DNA from: Nematostella vectensis
Taxonomy: Eukaryota > Cnidaria > Anthozoa > Actiniaria > Edwardsiidae
NCBI RefSeq assembly: GCF_932526225.1
Contig: NC_064035.1
Coordinates: 2,231,501 to 2,295,500 of the forward strand
Reading direction: 5' to 3'
Length of the DNA: 64,000 nt
Positions 12,456 to 24,600 of this stretch are shown here, one piece after another; the first letter of the stretch is position 1; each line of letters opens with the position of its first letter. Position numbers and translations under genes: made by a program. The notes beneath the pieces were generated by a model that had not been told where the DNA came from, did not search any database, and saw nothing but the letters and a program-made list of their open reading frames with translations.

Positions 12456-12730
12456 CCACTGGTGACAACCACTGGTGACAACCACTGGTGACAACCACTC
12501 GTGACAACCACTCGTGACAACCACTCGTGACAACCACTGGTGACAACCACTGGTGACAACCACTCGTGACAGCCACTCGTGACAACCACTCGTGACAACC
12601 ACTGGTGACAACCACTCGTGACAACCACTCGTGACAAAACCACTGGTGACAACCACTCGTGACAACCACTCGTGACAACCACTGGTGACAACCACTCGTG
12701 ACAACCACTGGTGACAACCACCCGGGACAA
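12456..12730. repeat. 13-bp minisatellite, about 21 units
   Basis: Units of ACCACTGGTGACA or ACCACTCGTGACA are repeated head to tail, with a few variants (a 2-bp insertion near 12637, CCCGGGACA near 12721). Because 13 is not a multiple of 3, 39 bp is the coding period, which explains three overlapping chance frames on the reverse strand. The unit matches a piece of the 144-bp satellite that starts 0.8 kb to the right. Confidence 0.95.
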
Positions 12731-13540
12731 AACCTCTCGTGTGACAGCTACTATTTGAAGACCGTTCGTGACAATAATTTTCTTCCATCACACATAGGCT
12801 TTTTCTCAATCGCTTGTTAGATACAAACGTACAATTTAACTCAATACTTTAGCACTATAAAAATAGCGTAATCATTAATTTGCTTCATTGTTTAACAATT
12901 ATAAGTTTGTTGTCGGCATTTATCAGCAGCTTAGATTTTACGAAGCAGGAAAGAAATGTCATACCATAAACATGAAAAGTATTTGTGTAATTAAATCCTT
13001 AGATCAAATCCTTATACGCAACTTCGTGCAATTCTATATTCTGAGAAACATGAAAGTAAATGTTCATTTCATACTATTTCATTCCGGTTACCTAAGTCAC
13101 TTGGTAACGAGGTTTGAGACCTCGAGGGGAAATAAATAATACTTTTGTAAAAAAAAAAAAAACCTAAAACTCGCTGCGGGTTAAAACTCCACGGGTTTCT
13201 TTGGTATTCTGTTTAGTATCGCGGTGTTATTTACATACATTTAGGGCGCTGTCAAGGAATGCGGCACTTATTCATTCATACTAAGATATGGTGGGGGGTG
13301 CTAGAAAATTTATTTCTAATGAGGCTTTCAATACATACTACAGTGTATTGCCCCAATTACGGACGGTTTTTGCATTTACCACCATAACTTAATAGAACAC
13401 TTAGAATAGAACACTTTTGATATTTTTCCAGTAACAAGATTAGACGTTAACCTAATAAAATACTTATAATATATTTACATATTTTTCAAGTTTAGGGCGC
13501 CGTGCTCGAAAAGTATGGGTCACTGATTTGCCCTAATCCC
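12731..13540. other. intergenic, no feature recognised
   Basis: AT-rich sequence with an A-run at about 13149-13162. A short open frame at 12888-13139 has no recognisable domain or splice context and looks like chance. Confidence 0.5.
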
Positions 13541-14236
13541 GGTCTTCGTAAGATCTTTCATCCACGTTAATTACATTGAGATCGCACCAATTTCCAGGAA
13601 AAAATTAACAGAATACCACTCGTGACAATTGGCTTTTATTCGATAGCAATTAATCCGAATCAAACCAAACTCATAGAAATGAAGGGTTTTGTAAGATCTT
13701 TCATCGACATTAATAACATTGAGATCGCACCATTTTCCAGGAAGAAATTAACAAAATACCACTCGTGACAATTGGCTTTAATTCAATAGCAATTGATCCG
13801 AATGAAACCAAACTCATACAGATGAAGGGTCTTAGTAAGATCTTTCATCCACATTAATTACATTGAGATCGCACGAATTTCCAGGAAGAAATTAACAAAA
13901 TATCACTCGTGACAATTGGCTTTAATTCCATAGCAATTGATCCGAATCAAACCAAACTCACACAGATAAAGGGTCTTAGCAAGGTCTCTCATCCTTGTTA
14001 ATTACATTGAGATCGAACCATTTTCCAGGAAGAAATTAACAGAATACCACCCGTGACAATTGGCTTTTATTCGATAGCAATTGATCCGAATCAAACCAAA
14101 CTTATACAGATGAAGGGTCTTAGTAAGATCTTTAATTCACATTAATTACATTGAGATCGCTTCAATTTTTAGGAAGAAATTAACAGAATACCACCCATGA
14201 CAATTGGCTTTTATTCGATAGCAATTGATCCGAATC
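13541..14236. repeat. ~144-bp satellite, left block (about 4.8 units)
   Basis: Units of about 143-145 bp repeat head to tail. They are marked by GTAAGATCTTTCAT, ACATTGAGATCGCAC, CCAGGAAGAAATTAACA and CACTCGTGACAATTGGC, for example at 13613, 13756 and 13900. The same satellite resumes at 20736 after an unrelated 6.5-kb block. Copies differ by scattered substitutions and small indels. Confidence 0.93.
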
Positions 14237-14460
14237 CCGGAGCCCCAGCCGGCCTGAAATGGTTTTGCACACCTATTTTAGACTTGCAAAAATACACCTT
14301 AGCAAGGGATTAGTGGTCAAAAGGTGTATAAAATCTGTCAGCACGCGCGGGGTCGAATAACACAACTACTGTTTATATCTTTCAACGTCACGGAGCCTGG
14401 AGTACGATTTGTGTTCCTGACTCCAAACTCGCCACGTTTCGCTCATGGACAGAGACACTC

Positions 14461-14612
14461 GGAATTCGGCTGTTCTGAGAGGGGACGAGTAAAGCCTTTT
14501 TTGTGAAATGTTTTCAATAAAATTGCCTTAAAACTTAGAACATGCCTTAATTTTATTGACAACATTTCACCAAAAACGCTTTACTCGTCCCCTCTCAGAA
14601 CAGCCGAATTCC
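14461..14612. repeat. long palindrome, ~70-bp arms, with a third copy at 15011-15125
   Basis: GGAATTCGGCTGTTCTGAGA at 14461 is inverted as the sequence ending GAACAGCCGAATTCC at 14612. The arms are about 70 bp with a spacer of about 15 bp. They include TTACTCGTCCCCTCTCAGAA and a segment reading TTTTATTGACAACATTTCAC. The right arm and about 50 bp beyond it are repeated in the same direction at 15011-15125. Such arms could form a hairpin. They may be remains of transposon ends. Confidence 0.8.
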
Positions 14613-15270
14613 GAGCTACGAACAAGAGCAACCATTGTCTGGGCTACCTGTGTTTCTTCCCAGCGCGGTCAAGCGTAACTAATCGTCCAACGGCGTCGGT
14701 CAAGGATGCTGGTGGCTACTTTCTCGTTTTAAAATGCGGCTAGAGACAAGGGAAAATAGTTTAGCTCGGATGTGTTGCCACATATCGAATGTAAGTGTAC
14801 CCTGGCATAGGTCTGCGAGATAAAAATATTTTGTTTGTTGTTTTTTCCTCTCGAATTTCAACGGTATTTGAGTGCTACTGAAAATGGCGCCTCCAACCTT
14901 GTTGCTTTCCTTAGTAGGGGGAGAGAAGTCATAAATTCCGTTAAGAACCCCCCCCCCCCCCCCCAAATCGTGCATTACACGTGAATTTGACAACAACAAG
15001 GCATCTTCTTAGTTTTAAGGCAATTTTATTGACAACATTTCACACAAATAACGCTTTACTCGTCCCCTCTCAGAACAGCCGAATTCCGTGCTACGAACAA
15101 GCAACCATTGCCTGGGCTACCTGTGCTTACCAAACAACAACTATACGAGTACCGAACGAACAACTTCCGAGACCAAATAAAACCGCCAGCTGCGCAAAAA
15201 GCATACAAGCTGAATTTTTTTCTTACAAATTTATATTTGTCCAGGTTACACATTCTTTCTAATCTTTCCT

Positions 15271-15713
15271 CTAAGGTCTCTGAGTGATGGTCTTTTTCAA
15301 GCAGAAAAATTTGTAGCGTCCTTTATAAAAACCCAATTGAAGAGGAGTAGTCGTCATAAATCCCACTGAAAACACATCAATGGCGTTGGTATTCTTGCTG
15401 CCAGGGACTCCAACTTCTGGGCCGTATATTCGGCGGTCGAAAGCTTCTCTCATGATGGAGCTTCAAAGTGCTTGCGGCAGCATTTCCCGAAGTAGATGAT
15501 AGCAGGGCAGTTTTGCCCTTCCCGCTCCTCGACTAAAACGTTATTGGCTTTGATGTCATTGTGGAGATTTCCTTTGTGATGTATATAGTCAACCGTATTG
15601 CAGATCTTTTGAAACACTGCATTCAACTGTTGTTTTGAAAGTAGAGAAAATGAAATAAATACAGTACGGTATTTACATATACTTTGATTGGCTATTAGTT
15701 TGGATAACTTCAT
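15271..15713 (-). pseudogene. broken protein-kinase-like catalytic domain
   Basis: Reading from 15713 leftwards there is an alpha-E helix (LNAVFQKICNTVDYIHHKG) and then the catalytic loop LHNDIKANNVLVE. This is the HRD loop in its HND form, with the catalytic Asp, the Lys two residues later and the Asn retained. Next comes IIYFGKCC in place of the DFG magnesium-binding loop. A frame change near 15450 follows, then YGPEVGVPGSKNTNAIDVFS, which matches the activation-segment APE motif and helix F. Loss of the DFG aspartate, the frame break and the missing N-lobe make this a relic. HND-type kinases of this style are, to my knowledge, common in repeat-associated multicopy families of cnidarians and other invertebrates. 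It lies immediately left of the 100-bp array, inside the 6.5-kb inserted block. Confidence 0.65.
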
Positions 15714-15740
15714 TACATCTCATTTGCAGGTTTTAAATCA

Positions 15741-18700
15741 TAGCAATTATGTTTCAGATGAAGTCTTCAAGGCGTGCCGCCCAAAACTACAGTGAGAACA
15801 TAAAGCACATTACACAACCTCCTCTATGAAAAAAAATATATCCAGCAATATGTTTCAGATGAAGTCTTCAAGGCGTGCCGCCCAAAACAACAGTGAGAAC
15901 ATAAAGCACATTACCTGATTACACAAATTCCTGTATGAAAAAAAATATATCCAGCAATATGTTTCAGATGAAGTCTTCAAGGCGTGCCGCCCAAAACAAC
16001 AGTGAGAACATAAAGCACATTACCTGATTACACAACCTCCTATATGAAAAAAATATATCCAGCAATATGTTTCAGCTGAAGTCTTCAAGGCGTGCCGCCC
16101 AAAACAACAGTGAAAACACAAAGCACATTACACAACCTCCTATATGAAAAAAATATATTAAGCAATATGTTTCAGATGAAGTCTTCAAGGCGTGCCGCCC
16201 AAAACAACAGTGAGAACATAAAGCACATTACACAACCTCCTATATGAAAAAAAATATATCCAGCAATGTGTTTCAGCTGAAGTCTTCAAGGCGTGCCGCC
16301 CAAAACAACAGTGAGAACATAAAGCACATTACCTGATTACACAACCTCCTATATGAAAAAAATATATCCAGCAATATGTTTCAGATGAAGTCTTCAAGGC
16401 GTGCCGCCCAAAACAACAGTGAGAACATAAAGCACATTACACAACCTCCTATATGAAAAAAATATATTAAGCAATATGTTTCAGATGAAGTCTTCAAGGC
16501 GTGCCGCCCAAAAGAACAGTAAAAAGACAAAGCACATTACACAACCTCCAATATGGAAAAATATATATTAAGCAATATGTTTCAGCTGAAGTCTTCAAGG
16601 CGTGCCGCCCAAAACAACAGTGAGAACATAAAGCACATTACACAACCTCCTATATGAAAAAAATATATTAAGCAATATGTTTCAGATGAAGTCTTCAAGG
16701 CGTGCCGCCCAAAACAACAGTGAGAACATAAAGCACATTACACAACCTCCTATATGAAAAAAATATATCCAGCAATATGTTTCAGATGAAGTCTTCAAGG
16801 CGTGCCGCCCAAAACAACAGTGAGAACATAAAGCACATTACACAACCTCCTATATGAAAAAAATATATCCAGCAATATGTTTCAGCTCAAGTCTTCAAGG
16901 CGTGCCGCTCAAAACAACAGTGAAAACACAAAGCACATTACACAACCTCCAATATGAAAAAAATATATTAAGCAATATGTTTCAGATGAAGTCTTCAAGG
17001 CGTGCCGCTCAAAACAACAGTGAAAACACAAAGCACATTACACAACCTCCTATATGAAAAAAATATATCCAGCAATATGTTTCAGATGAAGTCTTCAAGG
17101 CGTGCCGCCCAAAACAACAGTGAAAACATAAAGCACATTACCTGATTACACAACCTCCTATATGAGAAAAATATATCCAGCAATATGTTTCAGATGAAGT
17201 CTTCAAGGCGTGCCGCCCAAAACAACAGTGAGAACATAAAGCACATTACACAACCTCCTATATGAAAAAAAATATATCCAGCAATATGTTTCAGCTGAAG
17301 TCTTCAAGGCGTGCCGCCCAAAACAACAGTGAAAACACAAAGCACATTACACAACCTCCTATATGAAAAAATATAAATTCAGCAATATGTTTTAGATGAA
17401 GTCTTCAAGGCGTGCCGCCCAAAACAACAGTGAGAACATAAAGCACATTACCTGATTACACAACCTCCTATATGAAAAAAATATATCCAGCAATATGTTT
17501 CAGATGAAGTCTTCAAGGCGTGCCGCCCAAAACAACAGTGAGAACATAAAGCACATTACCTGATTACACAAATTCCTATATGAAAAAAATATATCCAGCA
17601 ATATGTTTCAGATGAAGTCTTCAAGGCGTGCCGCCCAAAACAACAGTGAGAACATAAAGCACATTACCTGATTACACAAATTCCTATATGAAAAAAATAT
17701 ATCCAGCAATATGTTTCAGCTGAAGTCTTCAAGGCGTGCCGCCCAAAACAACAGTGAGAACATAAAGCACATTACACAACCTCCTATATGAAAAAAATAT
17801 ATCCAGCAATATGTTTCAGATGAAGTCTTCAAGGCGTGCCGCCCAAAACAACAGTGAAAACACAAAGCACATTACACAACTTCCTATATGAAAAAATATA
17901 TATTCAGCAATATGTTTCAGATGAAGTCTTCAAGGCGTGCCGCCCAAAACAACAGTGAAAACACAAAGCACATTACACAACCTCCTATATAAAAAAAATA
18001 TATTAAGCAATATGTTTCAGCTGAAGTCTTCAAGGCGTGCCGCCCAAAACAACAGTGAGAACATAAAGCACATTACCTGATTACACAACCTCCTATATGA
18101 AAAAAATATATCCAGGAATATGTTTCAGATGAAGTCTTCAAGGCGTGCCGCCCAAAACAACAGTGAGAACATAAAGCACATTACACAACCTCCTATATGA
18201 AAAATATATTAAGCAATATGTTTCAGCTGAAGTCTTCAAGGCGTGCCGCCCAAAACAACAGTGAGAACATAAAGCACATTACACAACCTCCTATATGAAA
18301 AAAATATATCCAGCAATATGTTTCAGCTGAAGTCTTCAAGGCGTGCCGCTCAAAACAACAGTGAAAACACAAAGCACATTACACAACCTCCAATATGAAA
18401 AAAATATATTAAGCAATATGTTTCAGATGAAGTCTTCAAGGCGTGCCGCCCAAAACAACAGTGAGAACATTAAGCACATTACACAACCTCCTATATGAAA
18501 AAAATATATCCAGCAATATGTTTCAGCTGAAGTCTTCAAGGCGTGCCGCCCAAAACAACAGTGAGAACATTAAGCACATTACACAACCTCCTATATGAAA
18601 AAAATATATCCAGCAATATGTTTCAGATGAAGTCTTCAAGGCGTGCCGCCCAAAACAACAGTAAAAACACAAAGCACATTACACAACCTCCAATATGGAA

Positions 18701-19905
18701 AAAATATATTAAGCAATATGTTTCAGCTGAAGTCTTCAAGGCGTGCCGCCCAAAACAACAGTGAGAACATAAAGCACATTACCTGATTACACAACCTCCT
18801 ATATGAAAAAAATATATCCCGCAATATGTTTCAGATGAAGTCTTCAAGGCGTGCCGCCCAAAACAACAGTGAGAACATAAAGCACATTACACAACCTCCT
18901 ATATGAAAAAAATATATTAAGCAATATGTTTCAGATGAAGTCTTCAAGGCGTGCCGCCCAAAACAACAGTGAGAACATAAAGCACATTACACAACCTCCT
19001 ATATGAAAAAAAATATATCCAGCAATATGTTTCAGCTGAAGTCTTCAAGGCGTGCCGCCCAAAACAACAGTAAAAACACAAAGCACATTACACAACCTCC
19101 AATATGGAAAAAATATATTAAGCAATATGTTTCAGATGAAGTCTTCAAGGCGTGCCGCCCAAAACAACAGTGAGAACATAAAGCACATTACACAACCTCC
19201 TATATGAAAAAAAATATATCCAGCAATATGTTTCAGCTGAAGTCTTCAAGGCGTGCCGCCCAAAACAACAGTGAGAACATAAAGCACATTACCTGATTAC
19301 ACAACCTCCTATATGAAAAAAAATATATCCAGCAATATGTTTCAGATGAAGTCTTCAAGGCGTGCCGCCCAAAACAACAGTGAGAACATAAAGCACATTA
19401 CCTGATTACACAACCTCCTATATGAAAAAAATATATCCAGCAATATGTTTCAGATGAAGTCTTCAAGGCGTGCCGCCCAAAACAACAGTGAAAACACAAA
19501 GCACATTACACAACCTCCTATATGAAAAAATATATATTCAGCGATATGTTTTAGATGAAGTCTTCAAGGCGTGCCGCCCAAAACAACAGTGAGAACATAA
19601 AGCACATTACCTGATTACACAACCTCCTATATGAAAAAAATATATCCAGCAATATGTTTCAGATGAAGTCTTCAAGGCGTGCCGCCCAAAACAACAGTGA
19701 GAACATAAAGCACATTACCTGATTACACAACCTCCTATATGAAAAAAATATATTTTTAGCAATATGTTTCAGATGAAGTCTTCAAGGCGTGCCGCCCAAA
19801 ACAACAGTGAGAACATAAAGCACATTGCACAACCTCCTATATGAAAAAAATATATCCAGCAATATGTTTCAGATGAAGTCTTCAAGGCGTGCCGCCCAAA
19901 ACAAA
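15741..19905. repeat. 100/108-bp satellite, about 40 units in two lengths
   Basis: The unit includes ATGTTTCAGATGAAGTCTTC, AAGGCGTGCCGCCCAAAACA and CACAACCTCCTATATGAAAA. Most steps are exactly 100 bp (for example ATGTTTCAG at 16577, 16677, 16777, 16877, 16977 and 17077). Others are 108 bp because CATTAC is followed by an extra CTGATTAC. Other recurrent switches are CAGATGAAG or CAGCTGAAG, and GTGAGAACATAAAG or GTGAAAACACAAAG. The array ends abruptly in an AT-rich stretch at 19906. Short open frames within it are chance. Confidence 0.96.
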
Positions 19906-19990
19906 ATACAAAAATATAATTATTACAATTATTACAAACAAAAACATAAATGTAATTATTAAAGATAAGTTATTATTTGTCAGCTGATTG

Positions 19991-20203
19991 CTACAATACC
20001 AAACTCTTGTCCGCCAAATTTCTCTCTAGCTTTTCGATCTTTAACGAAAGCGATTCCACTTTCGTTCTTACTTCATGCTGTGCCAGTGTTTTCGAGCATA
20101 GGTTGGGATAAACGTGGTTGATCTCCTTGTCGATTCCCGGCAGTACGTTTAGAAGTCTGAAGGAATCCCTACTTGCTGAAATCTCCCCGATTACTCCAAA
20201 CGC
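19991..20203 (-). CDS. short coding relic or terminal exon with a coiled-coil tail
   Basis: The reverse strand has a 70-codon open stretch ending in TAG at 19991. It contains SFRLLNVLPGIDKEINHVYP and then a heptad-like charged helix (VRTKVESLSLKIEKLERNLA). There is no initiating Met and an in-frame stop just upstream, so it could only be a 3' exon or a relic. It looks more protein-like than neighbouring chance frames, but I do not recognise the family. Same strand as the kinase relic, inside the same inserted block. Confidence 0.3.
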   Translation of the reverse strand, partial: AFGVIGEISASRDSFRLLNVLPGIDKEINHVYPNLCSKTLAQHEVRTKVESLSLKIEKLERNLADKSLVL

Positions 20204-20735
20204 TTAAAGGACGTAGACTTCTTCCGTTCTAGCCCTGTTCCAGGCAACGCAATCTGCTTAAAACCATTTGATCGGAGCTGAATCGCCGGCAAGCGTCCTC
20301 TCACATCCTTCGACGTTATCTTATAGCTTCGGCCGGGATGCTTCAAAGAACCTCATATTGACAAATTTTCGTGGTCGTAAACGGCATAAGTCAATATTAA
20401 GTGCGTACCATCTTTTGTTTGGGTCAATCCTCAGTGAAATCACCTCAAATTACATCATGAAATCGGAAAGGAGGTCTTAGCCGACGAGTCAAATGTTGTA
20501 GACTGAATCAATAGAGCGAGCGCTTTGATTAATATTTGGCGCTATGTTCTACCATATTCCCATAGCATAATCCAAAATTTATAGAGGCCAAGTGTCGATA
20601 GAAAATACACACTGTACCCACCTGGCACCGATCAAAGTGCAGTCATAAAATATATTCGATTAACACGAAAATGCTTGACGCATGCTGGGAACAAGCATCC
20701 CCGCAGGTACCGTTTTCTCCTCTCTAGGGCTCCTC
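20204..20735. other. right end of the inserted block, no feature recognised
   Basis: Unique-looking sequence between the coding relic and the resumption of the 144-bp satellite. A 70-codon frame at 20268-20480 on the plus strand is open but unrecognised, and probably chance. Confidence 0.4.
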
Positions 20736-21330
20736 ACCAAACTCATACAGATGAAGGGTCTTAGTAAGATCTTTCATTCACATTAATTACATTGAGATCG
20801 CACCAATTTCCAGGAAGAAATTAACAGAATACCACCCGTGACAATTGGCTTTTATTCGATAGCAATTGATCCGAATCAAACCAAACTCATATAGATGAAA
20901 GGTCTTAATAAGATCTTTCATCCACATTAATTACATTGAGATCGCACCATTTTCCAGGAAATAATTAACAGAATACCACTCGTGACAATTGGCTTTTATT
21001 CGATAGCAATTGATCCGAATCAAACCAAACTCATATAGATGAAGGGTCTTAGTAAGATCTTTCATCCACATTAATTACATTGAGATCGGACCATTTTCCA
21101 GAAAATAAATAACAGAATACCACTCGTGACAAGTGGCTTTTATTCGATAGCAATTAATCCGAATCAAACCAAACTCATACAGATGAAGGGTCTTAGTAAG
21201 ATCTTTTATCCACGTTAACTACATTGAGATCGCACTAATTTCCAGAAAGTATTTAACAGAATACCACTCGTGACAATTGGCTTTTATTCGATAGCAATTG
21301 ATCCGAATCAAACCAAACTCATACAGATTA
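20736..21330. repeat. ~144-bp satellite, right block (about 4 units)
   Basis: The block resumes the unit interrupted at 14236, with the same landmarks (GTAAGATCTTTCATCCACAT, ACATTGAGATCGCACC, CACTCGTGACAATTGGCTTT). It breaks off at about 21330 in unrelated sequence. Confidence 0.93.
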
Positions 21331-21631
21331 AGGAACTTTATCGTCTTGCCCATTTACCTCCATCACAGGTTATTTACGGAGAGGGGAGGGATGGCATGTG
21401 TCGGACAAGGAAACTGACCTCTTATAGTCTAGTTACGAATGTAGTACGAAAAGTTGCTTTTAAGCACTGAAGAAAAGATATGAACAACGCTACTAACAAG
21501 ACGCGCTTCTAAACAAGGATTTTTGGTTGGTTTATTATTCGGAACATTCAACGGAAATAGGAACGCTTAACCTACGAAGGCTAAAACTACGAACGCTTGC
21601 ATGTGTTACCTCTAACAAGACGTGCTTCTAA

Positions 21632-24600
21632 AACAAGGTGAATAACAAAGTGACTAACAAAGTGACTAACAAGGTGACTAAAAATGTCACTAACAAGGTG
21701 ACTAACAACGTCACTAACAAGGTGACTAACGAACTAAAAAGGTGACTAACAATGTCACTAACAAGGTGAATAACAATGTCACTAACAAGGTGACTAACAA
21801 TGTCACAAACAAGGTGACTAACAAGGTAGCTAACAAGGTGACTAACAAGGTGACTGACTAACAAGGTAGCTAACAAGGTGACTAACAAGGTAGCTAACAA
21901 GGTGACTAATAAGGTAGCTAACAAGGTGACTAACAAGGTGACTGACTAACAAGGTAGCTAACAAGGTGACTAACAAGGTTGCTAACAAGGTGACTAACAA
22001 GGTGACTAACAAGGTAGCTAACAATGTGACTAACAAAGTGACTGACAAGGTGACTAGAAATGTCACTAACAAGGTGACTAACAATGTCACTAACAAGGTG
22101 ACTAACGAAGTGACTAACAAGATAACTAACAAGGTGACTAACAAGATGACTAAAAAGGTGACTATCAAGGTGACTAACAAAGTGACTAACAAGGTGACTT
22201 ACAAGATGACTAAGAAGGTGACTTGCAATGTAGCCAACAACGTCACTAACAAGGTGACTAACGAAGTGACTAACAAGATGACTAACAAAGTGACTAACAA
22301 GGTCACTAAAATGGTGACTTAAAAGGTAGCTAACAAGGTGACTAACAAGGTAGCTAACAAGGTGACTAACAAGGTGACTAACAAAGTGACTAACAAGGTC
22401 ACTAAAATGGTGACTTACAAGGTAGCTGACAAGGTGACTAACAAGGTGACTGACTAGCAAGGTAGCTAACAAGGTGACTAACAAGGTAGCTAACAAGGTG
22501 ACTAATAAGGTAGCTAACAAGTTGACTAACAAGGTGACTGACTAACAAGGTAGCTAACAAGGTGACTAACAAGGTGACTGACTAACAAGGTAGCTAACAA
22601 GGTGACTAACAAGGTAGCTAACAAGGTGACTAATAAGGTAGCTAACACGTTGACTAACAAGGTGACTGACTAACAAGGTAGCTAACAAGGTGACTAACAA
22701 GGTTGCTAACAAGGTGACTAACAAGGTGACTAACAAGGTGACTAACAAGGTGACTAACAAGGTGACTAACAAGGTAGCTAACAAGCTGACTAACAATGTC
22801 ACTAACAAGAAGACTAACAAGATGACTAACAAGGTGACTTACAATGTCACTAACAAGGTGACTAAGGAAGTCACTAACAAGATGACTAACAAGGTAACTA
22901 ACAAGATGACTAACAAGGTGACTAACGCAAGGTGACTAACAAGGCGACTTACAAGGTGACTAACAAGGTGACTTACAAGGTGAATAACAAAGTGACTAAC
23001 AAGGTGACTAAAAATGTCACTAACAAGGTGACTAACAACGTCACTAACAAGGTGACTAACGAAGTAACTAACAAGGTGAATAACAAAGTGACTAACAAGG
23101 TGACTAAAAAGGTGACTAACAATGTCACTAACAAGGTGAATAACAATGTCACTAACAAGGTGACTAACAATGTCACTAACAAGGTGACTAACAAGGTAGC
23201 TAACAAGGTGACTAACAAGGTGACTGACTAACAAGGTAGCTAACAAGGTGACTAACAAGGTAGCTAACAAGGTGACTAATAAGGTAGTTAACAAGTTGAC
23301 TAACAAGGTGACTGACTAACAAGGTAGCTAACAAGGTGACTAACAAGGTTGCTAACAAGGTGACTAACAAGGTGACTAACAAGGTAGCTAACAATGTGAC
23401 TAACAAAATGACTAACAAGGTGACTAGAAATGTCACTAACAAGGTGACTAACAATGTCACTAACAAGGTGACTAACGAAGTGACTAACAAGATAACTAAC
23501 AAGGTGACTAACAAGATGACTAACAAAGTGACTAACAAGGTGACTAACAAGGTGACTTACAAGATGACTAAGAAGGTGACTTGCAATGTAGCCAACAAGG
23601 TGACTAACAAGGTGACTTACAAGGTGACTAACAAGGTGACTAACAAGGTGACTTACAAGGTAGCTAACAAGGTGACTAACAAGGTAGCTAACAAGGTGAC
23701 TAACAAGGTGACTAACAAAGTGACTAACAAGGTCACTAAAATGGTGACTTACAAGGTAGCTAACAAGGTGACTAACAAGGTAGCTAACAAGGTGACTAAC
23801 AAGGTGACTGACTAACAAGGTAGCTAACAAGGTGACTAACAAGGGAGCTAACAAGGTGACTAATAAGGTAGCTAACAAGTTGACTAACAAGGTGACTGAC
23901 TAACAAGGTAGCTAACAAGGTGACTAACAAGGTGACTGACTAACAAGGTAGCTAACAAGGTGACTAACAAGGTAGCTAACAAGGTGACTAATAAGGTAGC
24001 TAACAAGTTGACTAACAAGGTGACTGACTAACAAGGTAGCTAACAAGGTGACTAACAAGGTTGCTAACAAGGTGACTAACAAGGTGGCTAACAAGGTGAC
24101 TAACAAGGTGACTAACAAGGTAGCTAACAAGCTGACTAACAATGTCACTAACAAGAAGACTAACAAGATGACTAACAAGGTGACTAACAAGGCGACTTAC
24201 AAGGTGACTAACAAGGTGACTTACAAGGTAGCCAACAAGGTGACTAAAAAGGTGACTAACAAGGTGACTTACAATGTCACTAACAAGGTGACTAACGAAG
24301 TCACTAACAAGATGACTAACAAGGTGACTAACAAGATGACTAACAAGGTGACTAACAAGGTCACTAACAAGGTCACTAAAATGGTGACTTACAAGGTAGC
24401 TAACAAGGTGACTAACAAGGTAGCTAACAAGGTGACTAACAAAGTGACTAACAAGGTCACTAAAATGGTGACTTACAAGGTAGCTAACAAGGTGACTAAC
24501 AAGGTAGCTAACAAGGTGACTAACAAGGTGACTGACTAACAAGGTAGCTAACAAGGTGACTAACAAGGTAGCTAACAAGGTGACTAATAAGGTAGCTAAC

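Larger units (their letters stand above)
14237..20735. mobile_element. 6.5-kb block inserted within one satellite unit; possible composite transposon
   Basis: The 144-bp unit is cut after GATCCGAATC (ending 14236) and resumes at ACCAAACTC (from 20736). Intact units read straight across this point with only AA between, so the block looks like one insertion. Its ends share a short inverted motif: GGAGCCC near the left end and GGGCTCC near the right end. Inside are a long palindrome (14461-14612), a protein-kinase relic (15271-15713, minus), a 100/108-bp array (15741-19905) and a short coding relic (19991-20203, minus). No transposase or polymerase was recognised. It is either a non-autonomous element that carried cargo or nested insertions. 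Confidence 0.45.

Noticed and set aside
12382-12809. Three overlapping reverse frames of about 100-118 codons
   Set aside because: They are the three phases of one 13-bp minisatellite.
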